Assembly (NCBI RefSeq): GCF_001655675.1
Contig: NZ_LYRP01000022.1
Span: 62,001 to 126,000, forward strand
Origin: Mangrovibacter phragmitis
Lineage (GTDB): Bacteria; Pseudomonadota; Gammaproteobacteria; Enterobacterales; Enterobacteriaceae
DNA length: 64,000 nt
Reading direction: 5' to 3'
Made by a program: the position numbers and the translations under genes. This document shows, one piece after another, positions 10,521-18,747 of this stretch. The notes below the pieces were generated by a model. The model made no database searches. It had not been told where the DNA came from and saw only the letters and a list, made by a program, of their open reading frames with translations. Numbering within the stretch: the stretch's first letter is position 1; the number at the start of each line of letters is the position of its first letter.

Positions 10521-10664
10521 TTTAGATTGATGAAAAAGAAGGGAAAATCGTGGTTTTCCCTTCTTTTTAGTTAGCAGCCGAAAATCAATGAATTGATTTT
10601 CCTGGTTTTTTATTCGGTGACATCCTCTCGTTCTGTACGGATATGAGATTTGTCACCCGTCTCA
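10521..10664 (+). repeat. Dispersed hairpin element, copy 1 of 3
   Basis: About 144 bp, closely similar to 34749-34891 and, inverted, to 62787-62927. In order it has an imperfect terminal repeat AGATTGATGA, a 15-bp perfect stem (AAAAAGAAGGGAAAA with its complement) around a six-base loop, TTAGTTAGCAGCC, a 10-bp stem GAAAATCAAT/ATTGATTTTC with a two-base loop, then TTTTTTATT and a TGACATCCTC segment. The 3' end (CACCCGTCT) is more diverged than in the other copies. Hairpins of the sequence GGCACCTGCGG(C/G)TGCC flank it on both sides. It lies between the convergent genes cycA and ytfE and is not one of the enterobacterial repeats I know (ERIC, REP). Confidence 0.85.
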
Positions 10665-10684
10665 GGCACCTGCGGGTGCCTTTT
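10665..10684 (+). terminator. Right flanking hairpin of repeat copy 1
   Basis: GGCACC-TGCG-GGTGCC followed by TTTTGT: a perfect six-base stem with a T-tract. It is a duplicate of 10505-10520, exactly 160 bp further on. Confidence 0.8.
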
Positions 10685-10709
10685 GTATGGCAGCAAACAG
10701 AGCCGGGTA

Positions 10710-11372
10710 TTACTCGCCCGCAAGTGCGCGCGGGAACAAATTGTTATTTTCCAGGCTAATGTGACTCATCAGGTCATCAATCAGCTCATTAACTCCGTTA
10801 TACAGTGCCTTCCAGGTAGTACAGGCTTCCAGGGGGGGCACCACATTGTTTGTGACATGTTTGATAACTTCCAGCAGTTCACCCGCTTCGCTATGCTCAT
10901 GCTCCATCACGTTAATTGGCCCTGCACATTCTGCCCCGCGCCCTTGTTTGATTAATGGAAACAACACGCGTTCTTCTTTGAGCATATGCTGGCTGAGTTC
11001 GTCATTGAGCATTGTCAGATACTTTGCAAGACCCGCTGGAACCGATGGCTTGCTGGCATGTACCCGCTCGACTTTCTCAGCCTGCGCAATCAGTTCAGGT
11101 AACTGTTCCCGGTGCCTGTCATGGTAACGCACCAGAATATGGTCGATGATGTCGCTAAGTGGTTCACCTGCCCATGACTGTGTATGCGGCTGCGTAGACA
11201 GCACAGTCAACTCTGCCTCTATTGCCTGTAAATCCAGCCCCTTACGTTCTGCTGCCCGCTGCAGGGTTTGCCTGCCACCACAACAAAAATCAAGATCATA
11301 GCGGCGGAATAACGCGCAAGCGCGTGGAATGGTTAATGCCAGTTCACCTAATGCCTGTTCCCGAAAAGCCAT
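10710..11372 (-). CDS. ytfE: YtfE, di-iron protein for repair of iron-sulfur clusters (RIC)
   Basis: A 220-residue cytosolic protein, the same length as E. coli YtfE. The N-terminal ScdA_N/DUF542 domain carries FCCGG at about residues 29-33. The hemerythrin-like four-helix bundle follows, with candidate iron-ligand histidines in [32 protein letters not shown] and MSHISLENN. It repairs or frees iron at clusters damaged by nitric oxide. A near-perfect NsrR operator lies 27 bp upstream, so nitric-oxide-dependent derepression is expected. Its 3' end faces repeat copy 1. Confidence 0.96.
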   Translation of the reverse strand: MAFREQALGELALTIPRACALFRRYDLDFCCGGRQTLQRAAERKGLDLQAIEAELTVLSTQPHTQSWAGEPLSDIIDHILVRYHDRHREQLPELIAQAEKVERVHASKPSVPAGLAKYLTMLNDELSQHMLKEERVLFPLIKQGRGAECAGPINVMEHEHSEAGELLEVIKHVTNNVVPPLEACTTWKALYNGVNELIDDLMSHISLENNNLFPRALAGE

Positions 11373-11391
11373 AACATCACCTCACTCAGTT

Positions 11392-11428
11392 AGCCTATAA
11401 GATGCATTTTAAATACATCTTATAGGCT
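11392..11428 (-). promoter_or_regulatory. NsrR operator upstream of ytfE
   Basis: Arms AAGATGCATTT (11399-11409) and AAATACATCTT (11411-11421) around one T form the 11-1-11 NsrR consensus. The symmetry runs on outward to AGCCTAT and ATAGGCT, giving 18-base arms with a single mismatch. It lies 27 bp upstream of the ytfE ATG, placed to block the promoter. Confidence 0.88.
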
Positions 11429-11511
11429 GTGTCCAGTGTGAGATTTGGTTATGGGAAAAGGGTAAACCTTTGAATATCGCATAACGCAATTTTTCGTGGG
11501 AAATAAAGCAT

Positions 11512-11538
11512 TAAATTTGTGAGCCATGTTGCCGATAT
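11512..11538 (+). promoter_or_regulatory. Sigma-28 (FliA) promoter of the second chemoreceptor
   Basis: TAAA, exactly 15 bases, then GCCGATAT: a match to the FliA consensus TAAA-N15-GCCGATAA in all but the last base. It lies 42 bp before the start codon. Confidence 0.8.
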
Positions 11539-11579
11539 TGTTTGCAGGCTACTCATTTATGAAGACGTGAAGGTTAATA

Positions 11580-13244
11580 ATGTTTAAAAGAATCAAGGTA
11601 GTAACATTGCTTATTGCCGTGCTTGCTGTACTGGGCGCGATGCAATTAGTTTCTGCAGCTTTTTTTATGAAGGCATTAAACAACGACAAACAGAATTTCT
11701 CGCTTGCGCAAATCTCTAACCAGAATGTTTATGAAATGACCGATGCCTGGATTAGCCTGAACCAGGCCCGGGTTACGCTGAACCGCGGTATGTTACGGTT
11801 GCAGAGCAGTATGGCAAACACTATCAACGCCACAGACCTCAACAGTCTGATAAATAAAAGCAACAGTCTGCTGAAAGAGGCCGATGCCCATTTCCAGAAT
11901 TACAAAAAATTGCCTAATACCCCTGGCCTTGATGAACAACTGACGGCTTCACTGGAAGCGGAATACGCTCATTACTCCACGACACTGAGCGCCATGACCA
12001 CGATGCTGGGAAAAGGTGACCTGGAAGGCATGTATGCGCAAAAAGTTGAGCAAAAACAAGTGGCCATGCAGAAAGTCTACAAAGCCTGGCGCCAGGAGCA
12101 GGCTAAACTCAGCAGTGAAGGGGCAAACGAAAACAATTCAGATTATGCACGGATGATGTGGATTCTGGGGAGCGTCATGGTGATTGTCATTGCTGTTATT
12201 ATTGCCAGTTGGTTCTTTCTCAAACGTGTATTACTTCAGCCACTGCATGAAGTCATGGAACACATTATGGCTATTGCCAGTGGAGATCTGACCCGGCGTA
12301 TCCTGAGCGAAGGGCGTAGTGAGATGAGCCGTCTTGCTGGCAGTTTGCACCAAATGCAGCAGGCGTTGATTCAAACTGTCAGTTCCGTGCGCAGTAGTAC
12401 CGATACGATTTTTATTGGTGTCAGCGAAATCGCAGCCGGCAGTAATGATCTGTCAGCCCGGACAGAACAACAGGCAGCCTCGCTGGAAGAAACCGCATCA
12501 AGCATGGAACAGCTTACCGCAACAGTAAAACAGAATGCTGACAATGCCCGCCAGGCAACACAGTTGGCGCGTAATGCTTCTGATACCGCACGTAAAGGCG
12601 GGGATGTGGTGAACAATGTCGTGAAAACCATGGATGAAATCGCCAGCAGTTCCAGCCAGATTGCGCAGATAACCAATGTGATTGATGGTATTGCGTTCCA
12701 GACTAATATTCTGGCGCTGAATGCCGCTGTCGAAGCTGCCCGTGCTGGTGAGCAAGGGCGGGGGTTTGCTGTGGTGGCCGGTGAAGTACGCACCCTGGCC
12801 CAACGCAGTGCACAGGCGGCAAAAGAAATAAAAACCTTAATTGAAAACTCTGGTGAGCGGGTGCAGACCGGCAGTGATCTGGTGCGTGAAGCTGGGGACA
12901 CCATGCGTGAAATCGTGGGTGCCGTAACTCGGGTCACAGATATTATGGGCGAAATCTCTTCTGCCTCTGACGAACAAAGCCACGGTATTGACCAGGTCAG
13001 TCTGGCGGTTTCTGAAATGGATAACGTCACCCAGCAAAACGCTTCGCTGGTAGAAGAGTCTGCAGCAGCAGTCAGTGCCCTTGAACAGCAGGCAGCCCAA
13101 CTCAACCAGGTGGTTGCTGTATTCAAACTGCACAACAGCCAGCCGGTGACTGTAGCGACAAAACCTCAGATTGCCGCCGTGGCGGCACCGAAGCTGAGCG
13201 TGCAACCGTCTCCGGCCGCAGAAAATAATTGGGAAGCCTTTTAA
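11580..13244 (+). CDS. Methyl-accepting chemotaxis protein with four-helix-bundle sensor and CheR tether
   Basis: A 554-residue inner-membrane chemoreceptor of the Tsr/Tar class. Membrane helices lie near residues 7-31 and 193-215 and enclose a periplasmic helical sensor of about 160 residues. HAMP follows to about 268, then methylation helices and the signalling tip [20 protein letters not shown] near 375-395. It ends in NWEAF, a version of the NWETF pentapeptide that docks CheR and CheB, so it can act as a high-abundance receptor. The ligand cannot be told. GAAGG precedes the ATG and a near-perfect sigma-28 promoter lies upstream. Confidence 0.93.
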   Translation: MFKRIKVVTLLIAVLAVLGAMQLVSAAFFMKALNNDKQNFSLAQISNQNVYEMTDAWISLNQARVTLNRGMLRLQSSMANTINATDLNSLINKSNSLLKEADAHFQNYKKLPNTPGLDEQLTASLEAEYAHYSTTLSAMTTMLGKGDLEGMYAQKVEQKQVAMQKVYKAWRQEQAKLSSEGANENNSDYARMMWILGSVMVIVIAVIIASWFFLKRVLLQPLHEVMEHIMAIASGDLTRRILSEGRSEMSRLAGSLHQMQQALIQTVSSVRSSTDTIFIGVSEIAAGSNDLSARTEQQAASLEETASSMEQLTATVKQNADNARQATQLARNASDTARKGGDVVNNVVKTMDEIASSSSQIAQITNVIDGIAFQTNILALNAAVEAARAGEQGRGFAVVAGEVRTLAQRSAQAAKEIKTLIENSGERVQTGSDLVREAGDTMREIVGAVTRVTDIMGEISSASDEQSHGIDQVSLAVSEMDNVTQQNASLVEESAAAVSALEQQAAQLNQVVAVFKLHNSQPVTVATKPQIAAVAAPKLSVQPSPAAENNWEAF

Positions 13245-13253
13245 ACGGTGATT

Positions 13254-13284
13254 ATCCTGATGCCGCAGACCGTGGCATCAGGTT
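13254..13284. terminator. Bidirectional terminator between chemoreceptor and ytfF
   Basis: Arms CCTGATGCC and GGCATCAGG with a nine-base loop, followed by TTATTT on the plus strand. It lies in the 38-bp gap between two convergent genes. Confidence 0.75.
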
Positions 13285-14263
13285 ATTTCTCCAGCGTGAC
13301 TGGTGTTGCGATATTTTCTGGTACCGGTGGCACCGGTTTGCTGCGTACCGCCATCACCACGCCCAGCACCAGAAATGCAATGCCACTCAGAGTGACCAGG
13401 GGCGGAATGCTGTGGCGCATTAAAAATGTGTACAGCAGGCCAGAAAGTGTTTCAAACACAATCAATGGCCCGAGCACCACGGTAGGTAACCGCTGGCTTG
13501 CCTGATTCCAGCACAGGGCACCAACCCAGGAACACAGCACCGCAATTGTCACCATCAGCACAATAAATACATCCGGACGCGGGCCAAAAGGGAGCGGGAA
13601 CAGAGGGGTCACGGCTGATACCCACAGGCAAACAGCCGCATAACCAGCCAGAGATACAGGCAGTGTCACCAGAGCCTGCGCTGTTGCCCACATAAGCGGG
13701 TGGTGCGCCGGGTTCTCTTTCAGCCAGCGCGCATTGTGCAGTGCGTACCAGGTCCAGCAACCTACCGACACCAGTGCCAGCAGAATACCGCTCAGATAAC
13801 GCCATAGCGTAAAGTGAGGTAACCCCTGGGAAAGCTCGGCAATATTTACACAGATTAACCCGGCCAGTGTGCAGGCCAGTGCCGGCGCCATCCGCCGCCA
13901 GGGCAATTTACCATCGCGTTTACTGTAAAGCAGGTTGGCAAAAACAGGGATAACCACCGGTAGTGTACCGATAATCATGGTCGTTATGGGCGCGCTGGTA
14001 CGCTGAATGGCGCTGGCAAGGCAGACGTAATAAATCAGGTTCCCCATCATAGTCAGCTGCAAAGCTGCCCACCAGTCGCGTGATGTGAGCTTACGCAACT
14101 GCTTACGCCCGGCCCAGGCGAGAGGGAGAGCAATAATCCCCAACGCCAGATAACGCCCCATCGACTGCAATGCAGCCGGGTATTCCGGCACAATTAATGG
14201 GCCAACAAAAATCAGCCCCCACATCAGCCCGGCAACTAATGCGTAAAGTACGCCCGCAAACAT
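13283..14263 (-). CDS. ytfF: YtfF, ten-helix DMT-superfamily (EamA) inner-membrane transporter
   Basis: A 326-residue membrane protein with two EamA repeats, about ten helices in all. It begins MFAGVLYALVAGLMWGLIFV and contains GPLIVPEYPA and SMGRYLALGI as in E. coli YtfF, whose substrate is unknown. The ATG at 14263 is preferred over upstream in-frame starts because GGAG lies seven bases before it and the protein then begins in the first membrane helix. It lies 73 bp downstream of, and in the same orientation as, an AraC regulator not found here in E. coli, so the two may form one unit. Confidence 0.92.
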   Translation of the reverse strand: MFAGVLYALVAGLMWGLIFVGPLIVPEYPAALQSMGRYLALGIIALPLAWAGRKQLRKLTSRDWWAALQLTMMGNLIYYVCLASAIQRTSAPITTMIIGTLPVVIPVFANLLYSKRDGKLPWRRMAPALACTLAGLICVNIAELSQGLPHFTLWRYLSGILLALVSVGCWTWYALHNARWLKENPAHHPLMWATAQALVTLPVSLAGYAAVCLWVSAVTPLFPLPFGPRPDVFIVLMVTIAVLCSWVGALCWNQASQRLPTVVLGPLIVFETLSGLLYTFLMRHSIPPLVTLSGIAFLVLGVVMAVRSKPVPPVPENIATPVTLEK

Positions 14264-14336
14264 GCACTCTCCTTTGTTCAGTCTGCGGTTACTCTGCCTG
14301 ACAGCATTCAATGAAATATTGTATCAGATTGCGCTT

Positions 14337-15164
14337 TTAGCGGGCCAACACCTGGCGTTGATAACGCACAGGGGTCAGACCATAGCGCTGGCTAAACGTC
14401 CGGGTAAGGTGGGACTGGTCAGTAAGGCCTGTCGCACTGGCGACTTCTGCTGCAGGCATGCCTTGTGCCAGAAACAGTTTGGCGCGCCACAGGCGAATCG
14501 CCATCAGCATCTGGTGTGGTGTGACATGATATTGCGCTTTGAACTGGCGCAGAAAGTGGTAAGGGCTGAGTGCCGCCACCTGGGCAAGTTCTCCCAGCGT
14601 GACGGGGTGCATATAGTTATCATGCAGGTAGTGGCGTACCTGGTCGAAGCGCGGGGCGTTCATCGAACCCGGTAAACGACCATGACTGGCATAAGGCCGG
14701 ATAGTGTCAATCAGGTCAAGCAACAGGCTTTGTTGTGCGAGTGGGGTTTCGGCCGACCACAATGCGCCTATCAGCCTGCCAGTTTGTGCCGCGCGCAAGG
14801 CATCACAACGCTCTACATCGTTAAACCACCATTGATCAATACCTGTGATTTCCGCCAGCTGCGCGGGTTCAAGGTAGATCATACGGTAACGCCAGCCATC
14901 GGGAGTTTCGGCCTCGCCGGTATGCAGCTCGTCCGGATTCATAGTGACCAGTGAGTTTACGGCGGCAACATAATGTGTTCCCCGGTAACGAAAGCGTTCA
15001 GCTCCGGCTTCAATGGTGCCAATACCAAAGGCTTCATGAGTATGGGGTTCGAAGGCGTAACGGGAGATATGTGCGTGATATAACTCGACACCGGGAAGGG
15101 CAGAAAACTGACGGAAACTGGCGGTGTCCCGCTCATCCGTAAAATGGTCTGGTACGCCCTGCAC
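14337..15164 (-). CDS. AraC-family transcriptional regulator
   Basis: A 275-residue regulator. The N-terminal cupin sensor spans about residues 1-165 (HAHISRYAFEPHTHEAFGIG, then AVNSLVTMNPDELHTGEAET). The C-terminal AraC double helix-turn-helix covers about the last 95 residues (LGELAQVAALSPYHFLRQFK; AEVASATGLTDQSHLTRTF; YGLTPVRYQRQVL). The frame is open a further 17 codons upstream, but the GTG at 15164 has GAGG six bases before it. The HTHEAFGIG type is common among regulators of neighbouring exporters, and ytfF, a DMT transporter, is the next gene on the same strand. The effector is unknown. Confidence 0.88.
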   Translation of the reverse strand: MQGVPDHFTDERDTASFRQFSALPGVELYHAHISRYAFEPHTHEAFGIGTIEAGAERFRYRGTHYVAAVNSLVTMNPDELHTGEAETPDGWRYRMIYLEPAQLAEITGIDQWWFNDVERCDALRAAQTGRLIGALWSAETPLAQQSLLLDLIDTIRPYASHGRLPGSMNAPRFDQVRHYLHDNYMHPVTLGELAQVAALSPYHFLRQFKAQYHVTPHQMLMAIRLWRAKLFLAQGMPAAEVASATGLTDQSHLTRTFSQRYGLTPVRYQRQVLAR

Positions 15165-15278
15165 AGTTAACCTCGTTATATATCGCTGAAAAACAATGAC
15201 CAGTGAACAATCCACTTGCGCCGCAGGGGATACCTGCGGCAGTAGTTATTCTCACAGTATATAACCGTAATTTAACAT

Positions 15279-16127
15279 TTACAGCGCGTTTTTTAAGCTG
15301 GTCAGTAAGGATGTTGTTGGGTGACCGGTTAATGTGCTGATTTGGTGGGTATCATCAAACAGCCCACCTTTTGACGCACCAGTATCGGAATCTGCCAGAA
15401 TTGCCGCAAAAGGCCCTGGCAGGCCAGCACCTTCCAGTAATGCCGCATAGTCTGCTTCGCACATGTTCTGGTAAGCCACCTGTTTGCCACTGGTATCGCT
15501 GAGAAGTTGCGCCAGTTCAGACAGCGTCCAGGCTTCATCGCCAGCCAGTTCGTATATTTTTCCGGCCTGGTTTTCCAGACTCAGAACCTGGGCTGCCGCT
15601 TCGGCGTAATCTTTACGGCTGGCAGAGGCAATTTTGCCTTCTCCGGCGCAACCCGGAATTACCCCGTGAGCCAGTGCCGCAGGGACACTCGCCATATAGT
15701 TTTCGGTATACCAGCCATTGCGCAACAGAACATGAGGCAGGCCAGAATCGGCCAGCATTTGCTCCGTCTCCCGGTGTTCTTGCGCCAGTTGTAGTGGCGA
15801 GGTGTCGGCATGCAACAGGCTGGTGTACGCCAGCAACCCTACTCCGGTTTGCACAGCCGCTTCAATCACATTGCGGTGTTGTGCGGCACGCTGTCCCACT
15901 TCGCTGGAGGAAATTAGCAGTAATTTTTCGACACCCACTAACGCAGTGCGCAGTGCGTCTTTGTCACTGTAATCGGCAACCCGCACATGAATCCCTTTTT
16001 CCGCCAGGCTTTGTGCCTTGCTCTGGTTACGCACAATAGCAACCAGTGATTCGGGGGGATGTTTTTTCAGCAACGCGGTTATCACTTCGTGGCCTAACTG
16101 CCCTGTCGCACCAGTAATTGCAATCAT
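15279..16127 (-). CDS. qorB: QorB (YtfG), NADPH:quinone oxidoreductase
   Basis: A 282-residue NAD(P)-binding Rossmann protein of the atypical short-chain dehydrogenase (NmrA-like) type, E. coli QorB being 286 residues. The dinucleotide motif GATGQLG is at residues 6-12. VRVADYSDKDALRTALVGVE, LLAYTSLLHADTSPLQLAQE and LLRNGWYTENY follow, as in QorB. The enzyme reduces quinones with NADPH. It is divergent from ytfH, encoding an HxlR regulator expected to control it. Confidence 0.94.
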   Translation of the reverse strand: MIAITGATGQLGHEVITALLKKHPPESLVAIVRNQSKAQSLAEKGIHVRVADYSDKDALRTALVGVEKLLLISSSEVGQRAAQHRNVIEAAVQTGVGLLAYTSLLHADTSPLQLAQEHRETEQMLADSGLPHVLLRNGWYTENYMASVPAALAHGVIPGCAGEGKIASASRKDYAEAAAQVLSLENQAGKIYELAGDEAWTLSELAQLLSDTSGKQVAYQNMCEADYAALLEGAGLPGPFAAILADSDTGASKGGLFDDTHQISTLTGHPTTSLLTSLKNAL

Positions 16128-16184
16128 GATAAGTCTCCTGGTTTTTCATACTGAGTTTGTGTCTGTTGCTGAAGCATAGCAACT

Positions 16185-16226
16185 GTGCTAACTTTTAGTA
16201 AGTACGTACAAAAAGGTAAGTGTGAA
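16185..16226. promoter_or_regulatory. Candidate YtfH operator in the qorB/ytfH intergenic region
   Basis: The palindrome GTACGTAC (16202-16209) lies within loose flanking symmetry, ACTTTT on the left and AAAAGGT on the right, just before the ytfH Shine-Dalgarno. HxlR-family regulators often bind such sites between themselves and a divergent target. This is inference from position and symmetry. Confidence 0.4.
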
Positions 16227-16619
16227 ATGGCAGATGTGAAACTTAAAACAGGCTCGCTCAGTGAACAGTTACGCGAAGGTAATTTATTTGCGGAAAAATG
16301 CCCTTCGCGGGAAGTGCTTAAGCATGTCACCAGCCGTTGGGGCGTGTTAATTCTGGTTGCCTTGCGGGATGGTACGCACCGTTTCAGCGACTTACGGCGC
16401 AGGATTGGCGGGGTGAGTGAAAAAATGCTGGCACAAACACTGCAATGGCTGGAGGGCGATGGCTTTATCCATCGCCGTGCATTGCCGGTTATTCCTCCGC
16501 ATGTTGAATACAGTCTGACTCCGATGGGCGAGGAAGTGAGCGACAAAGTGTCTGCGCTGGCCGACTGGATAGAACAAAACCTGCCTGATGTATTATCTTC
16601 CCGGCAGGCGCGCCAGTAG
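16227..16619 (+). CDS. ytfH: YtfH, HxlR-family winged-helix regulator
   Basis: A 130-residue DNA-binding protein with a single HxlR winged-helix domain (ECPSREVLKHVTSRWGVLIL type start, here CPSREVLKHV at about residues 23-32; RFSDLRRRIGGVSEKMLAQT; YSLTPMGEE). HxlR proteins of this group sense redox-active electrophiles through the cysteine near the start of the domain, which is present in KCPSR. The ATG at 16227 has AAGGTAAG just upstream; an in-frame ATG at 16185 lacks one. It is divergent from qorB, its likely target. In E. coli cpdB lies next; here cysQ follows directly. Confidence 0.92.
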   Translation: MADVKLKTGSLSEQLREGNLFAEKCPSREVLKHVTSRWGVLILVALRDGTHRFSDLRRRIGGVSEKMLAQTLQWLEGDGFIHRRALPVIPPHVEYSLTPMGEEVSDKVSALADWIEQNLPDVLSSRQARQ

Positions 16620-16813
16620 CGCCTCAGTGCCATGAACTGCACAGGCATCTCATTGCGGGCTGTGCCAGGCTTATGCTTTATATGGCTGTTGTTTACGGAT
16701 TGCCACCAATGCGGCCGTAGTCTGTGGACGCATAATGCGGTATAAACAACATCATGTAAAAACAAGGTATTACAGCGCCAGAACCGTTTAGCGCTTAGCG
16801 TAAGAGGTGGATA

Positions 16814-17554
16814 ATGTTAGAACAGATATGCCAGTTGGCGCGCGATGCCGGTGTTGCCATTATGGCGGTTTACCAGGGTGAAAAACCTGTAGAGGAAACC
16901 CATAAAGCTGACAATTCCCCGGTGACAGCGGCCGATATTGCCGCACACAAAGTTATTCTGGCTGGTCTCCAGTCACTGACCCCCGATATCCCCGTGTTAT
17001 CCGAAGAAGCGCCTGCCGCGTGGGATGAGCGCCAGCACTGGCAACGCTACTGGCTGGTGGATCCGCTGGATGGCACCAAAGAGTTTCTCAAACGCAATGG
17101 GGAATTTACGGTGAACATTGCACTGATTGAGCAAGGGAAACCGGTTTTGGGTGTGGTGTATGCGCCGGTACTTAAGGTTATGTACAGCGCAGCGAATGGG
17201 AAAGCATGGAAAGAAGAGTGTGGTGTGCGCAAACAAATTCAGGTACGCGAAGCACACCCGCCATTAGTGGTCATCAGTCGTTCCCACGCCGATGCAGAAT
17301 TAACAGAATATCTGGAACAACTCGGCGAACACCAGACAACGTCTATTGGTTCTTCGCTTAAGTTTTGCCTGGTGGCGGAAGGGGTTGCACAACTGTATCC
17401 GCGCTTTGGGCCAACCAACGTTTGGGATACAGGGGCGGGCCACGCAGTGGCTGTTGCTGCCGGGGCGCAAGTGCATGACTGGCAGGGGAAAACCCTTGAT
17501 TACACACCACGAGAGTCATTCCTGAACCCCGGCTTCAGAGTCTCTATTTATTAA
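16814..17554 (+). CDS. cysQ: CysQ, 3'(2'),5'-bisphosphate nucleotidase
   Basis: A 246-residue magnesium-dependent phosphatase of the inositol monophosphatase fold, the same length as E. coli CysQ. It removes the 3'-phosphate from PAP, the by-product of sulfate assimilation. The metal-binding motif DPLDGTKEF is at residues 83-91, with VLSEEAP near 61-67 and [15 protein letters not shown] in the C-terminal part supplying the remaining ligands. It sits 194 bp after ytfH, where E. coli has cpdB. The 3' end overlaps ytfJ by 11 bp. Confidence 0.97.
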   Translation: MLEQICQLARDAGVAIMAVYQGEKPVEETHKADNSPVTAADIAAHKVILAGLQSLTPDIPVLSEEAPAAWDERQHWQRYWLVDPLDGTKEFLKRNGEFTVNIALIEQGKPVLGVVYAPVLKVMYSAANGKAWKEECGVRKQIQVREAHPPLVVISRSHADAELTEYLEQLGEHQTTSIGSSLKFCLVAEGVAQLYPRFGPTNVWDTGAGHAVAVAAGAQVHDWQGKTLDYTPRESFLNPGFRVSIY

Positions 17555-18104
17555 CTAACTGGTGCAGCAGGCTAATCACTTGCTGCACTTCCTGAGGTGT
17601 CAGCGCACCATCTTTTACCCACGCCACATTCCCGGTTTTATCCAGCACAATAATGGCAGAGCTTTTCGGTTTTAAGCCCCAGGCTTTGCGAACCACGCCA
17701 TCGCTGTCGACAATAAACTGCGACCAGGGGTACTGTTTTTTACTGTCTTCAATGCTGTTACGTACAAACAGACTGGTTCCTATAATTGCATCGTCAGTAT
17801 TCACGATGCTGGTGGTCTGGTAGCGGTCTTTCGGCAGGCCTGCGTGCTTGATAGCTTCAATAAGCGGGTCATTCATCTCTTTTGCCGACGTCCGCCCGGC
17901 AAGATGCTGGACAACGCGTACTTTGCCAACCAGTTGCGCACTATTCCAGGGCTGATAGCTGAACTGATCATTTTTCAGTAACAATTCTCCTTTATCGTTT
18001 ACCCCCGTTGGCGGTACGCGCTGATTTAACGTCAGGTTATGAGCCGATGTTACCAGGGGAAGCAGCAGCAGGGCGAATGCCAGCAGGTTGCTCAGTCTCA
18101 TCAT
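17544..18104 (-). CDS. ytfJ: YtfJ, periplasmic thioredoxin-fold protein
   Basis: A 186-residue exported protein; the signal peptide spans about 1-21 ([20 protein letters not shown]). The rest has a thioredoxin-like fold ([51 protein letters not shown]) but no CXXC, so it is unlikely to be an oxidoreductase. E. coli YtfJ is similar and uncharacterised. Its 3' end overlaps cysQ. Confidence 0.9.
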   Translation of the reverse strand: MMRLSNLLAFALLLLPLVTSAHNLTLNQRVPPTGVNDKGELLLKNDQFSYQPWNSAQLVGKVRVVQHLAGRTSAKEMNDPLIEAIKHAGLPKDRYQTTSIVNTDDAIIGTSLFVRNSIEDSKKQYPWSQFIVDSDGVVRKAWGLKPKSSAIIVLDKTGNVAWVKDGALTPQEVQQVISLLHQLVNK

Positions 18105-18432
18105 CGATATCCTTTTGTTTTATTGCAGGTGATCGGACCAGATGGCCCTGAGCTTTAAGCATATCGGTTTTTTGTGATCCATATTGGCAAAGACGGTGCC
18201 AGTTTGTGGGCGCGCGCACAATTTGACATGATTTTGAATACTTATACTGGGCAGTGTAGAGGTTTGCAAAGAATCCTCTGAAATACTGTCATAGAAAGGT
18301 AAAAATAATTATAGGCACTAGGGCTTTTCTGACCCTTAGGCTATATTTAATAACGTTGTTTATTCCGCTCCTTAATACGACTGAGTCAGATTTGACTGTC
18401 GGAGGCGGCGGTATTGCAGGAGAAAGTAAAAA
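18105..18432. other. 328-bp divergent intergenic region ytfJ/ytfK
   Basis: Non-coding. It holds the upstream region of both genes. CTGTCAT at 18286-18292 followed by AGAA and AGGTAAA is a half match to a PhoB box; ytfK is phosphate-regulated in E. coli, but here only one half-site is good. No other feature is seen. Confidence 0.45.
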
Positions 18433-18639
18433 ATGAAAATCTTTCAGCGTTACAATCCACTTCAAGTGGCTAAGTACGTAAAAATCCTGTTTCGTGGACG
18501 GTTGTACATCAAGGACATAGGTGCATTTGAATTTGATAAAGGTCGCATTCTTCTACCCAGGGTAAAAGATAAGCAACATTTAGCTATCATGTCTGAGGTC
18601 AACCGCCAGGTAACACGTTTGCAGGCAGAAATGGCTTAG
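18433..18639 (+). CDS. ytfK: YtfK, small activator of SpoT-dependent stringent response
   Basis: A 68-residue basic protein of the DUF1107 family, the same length as in E. coli. It begins [20 protein letters not shown] and contains [20 protein letters not shown]. In E. coli YtfK shifts SpoT towards (p)ppGpp synthesis during phosphate or fatty-acid starvation. AGGAG precedes the ATG by nine bases and a strong terminator follows. Confidence 0.95.
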   Translation: MKIFQRYNPLQVAKYVKILFRGRLYIKDIGAFEFDKGRILLPRVKDKQHLAIMSEVNRQVTRLQAEMA

Positions 18640-18656
18640 GTTCCGGTAGCGCAGAC

Positions 18657-18691
18657 AAAAAAACGGCCCTTGAGGGCCGTTTCTGTTTTTG
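18657..18691 (+). terminator. Terminator of ytfK
   Basis: Arms AAACGGCCC and GGGCCGTTT with a TTGA loop, then CTGTTTTT, about 20 bp after the ytfK stop. The A-tract on the left makes it usable from the ytfL side as well. Confidence 0.88.
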
Positions 18692-18747
18692 TACCTCACT
18701 GGCCTGGCACGTTCCTCTGCCTGGCCGGGCAAAAATGCAGGGCGTTA

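Noticed and set aside
10521-10664. ERIC or REP/BIME identity for the dispersed element
   Set aside because: None of the conserved ERIC core (for example AAGTAAGTGACTGGGGTGAG) or REP GC-rich stem sequences is present, and the size and hairpin layout differ.
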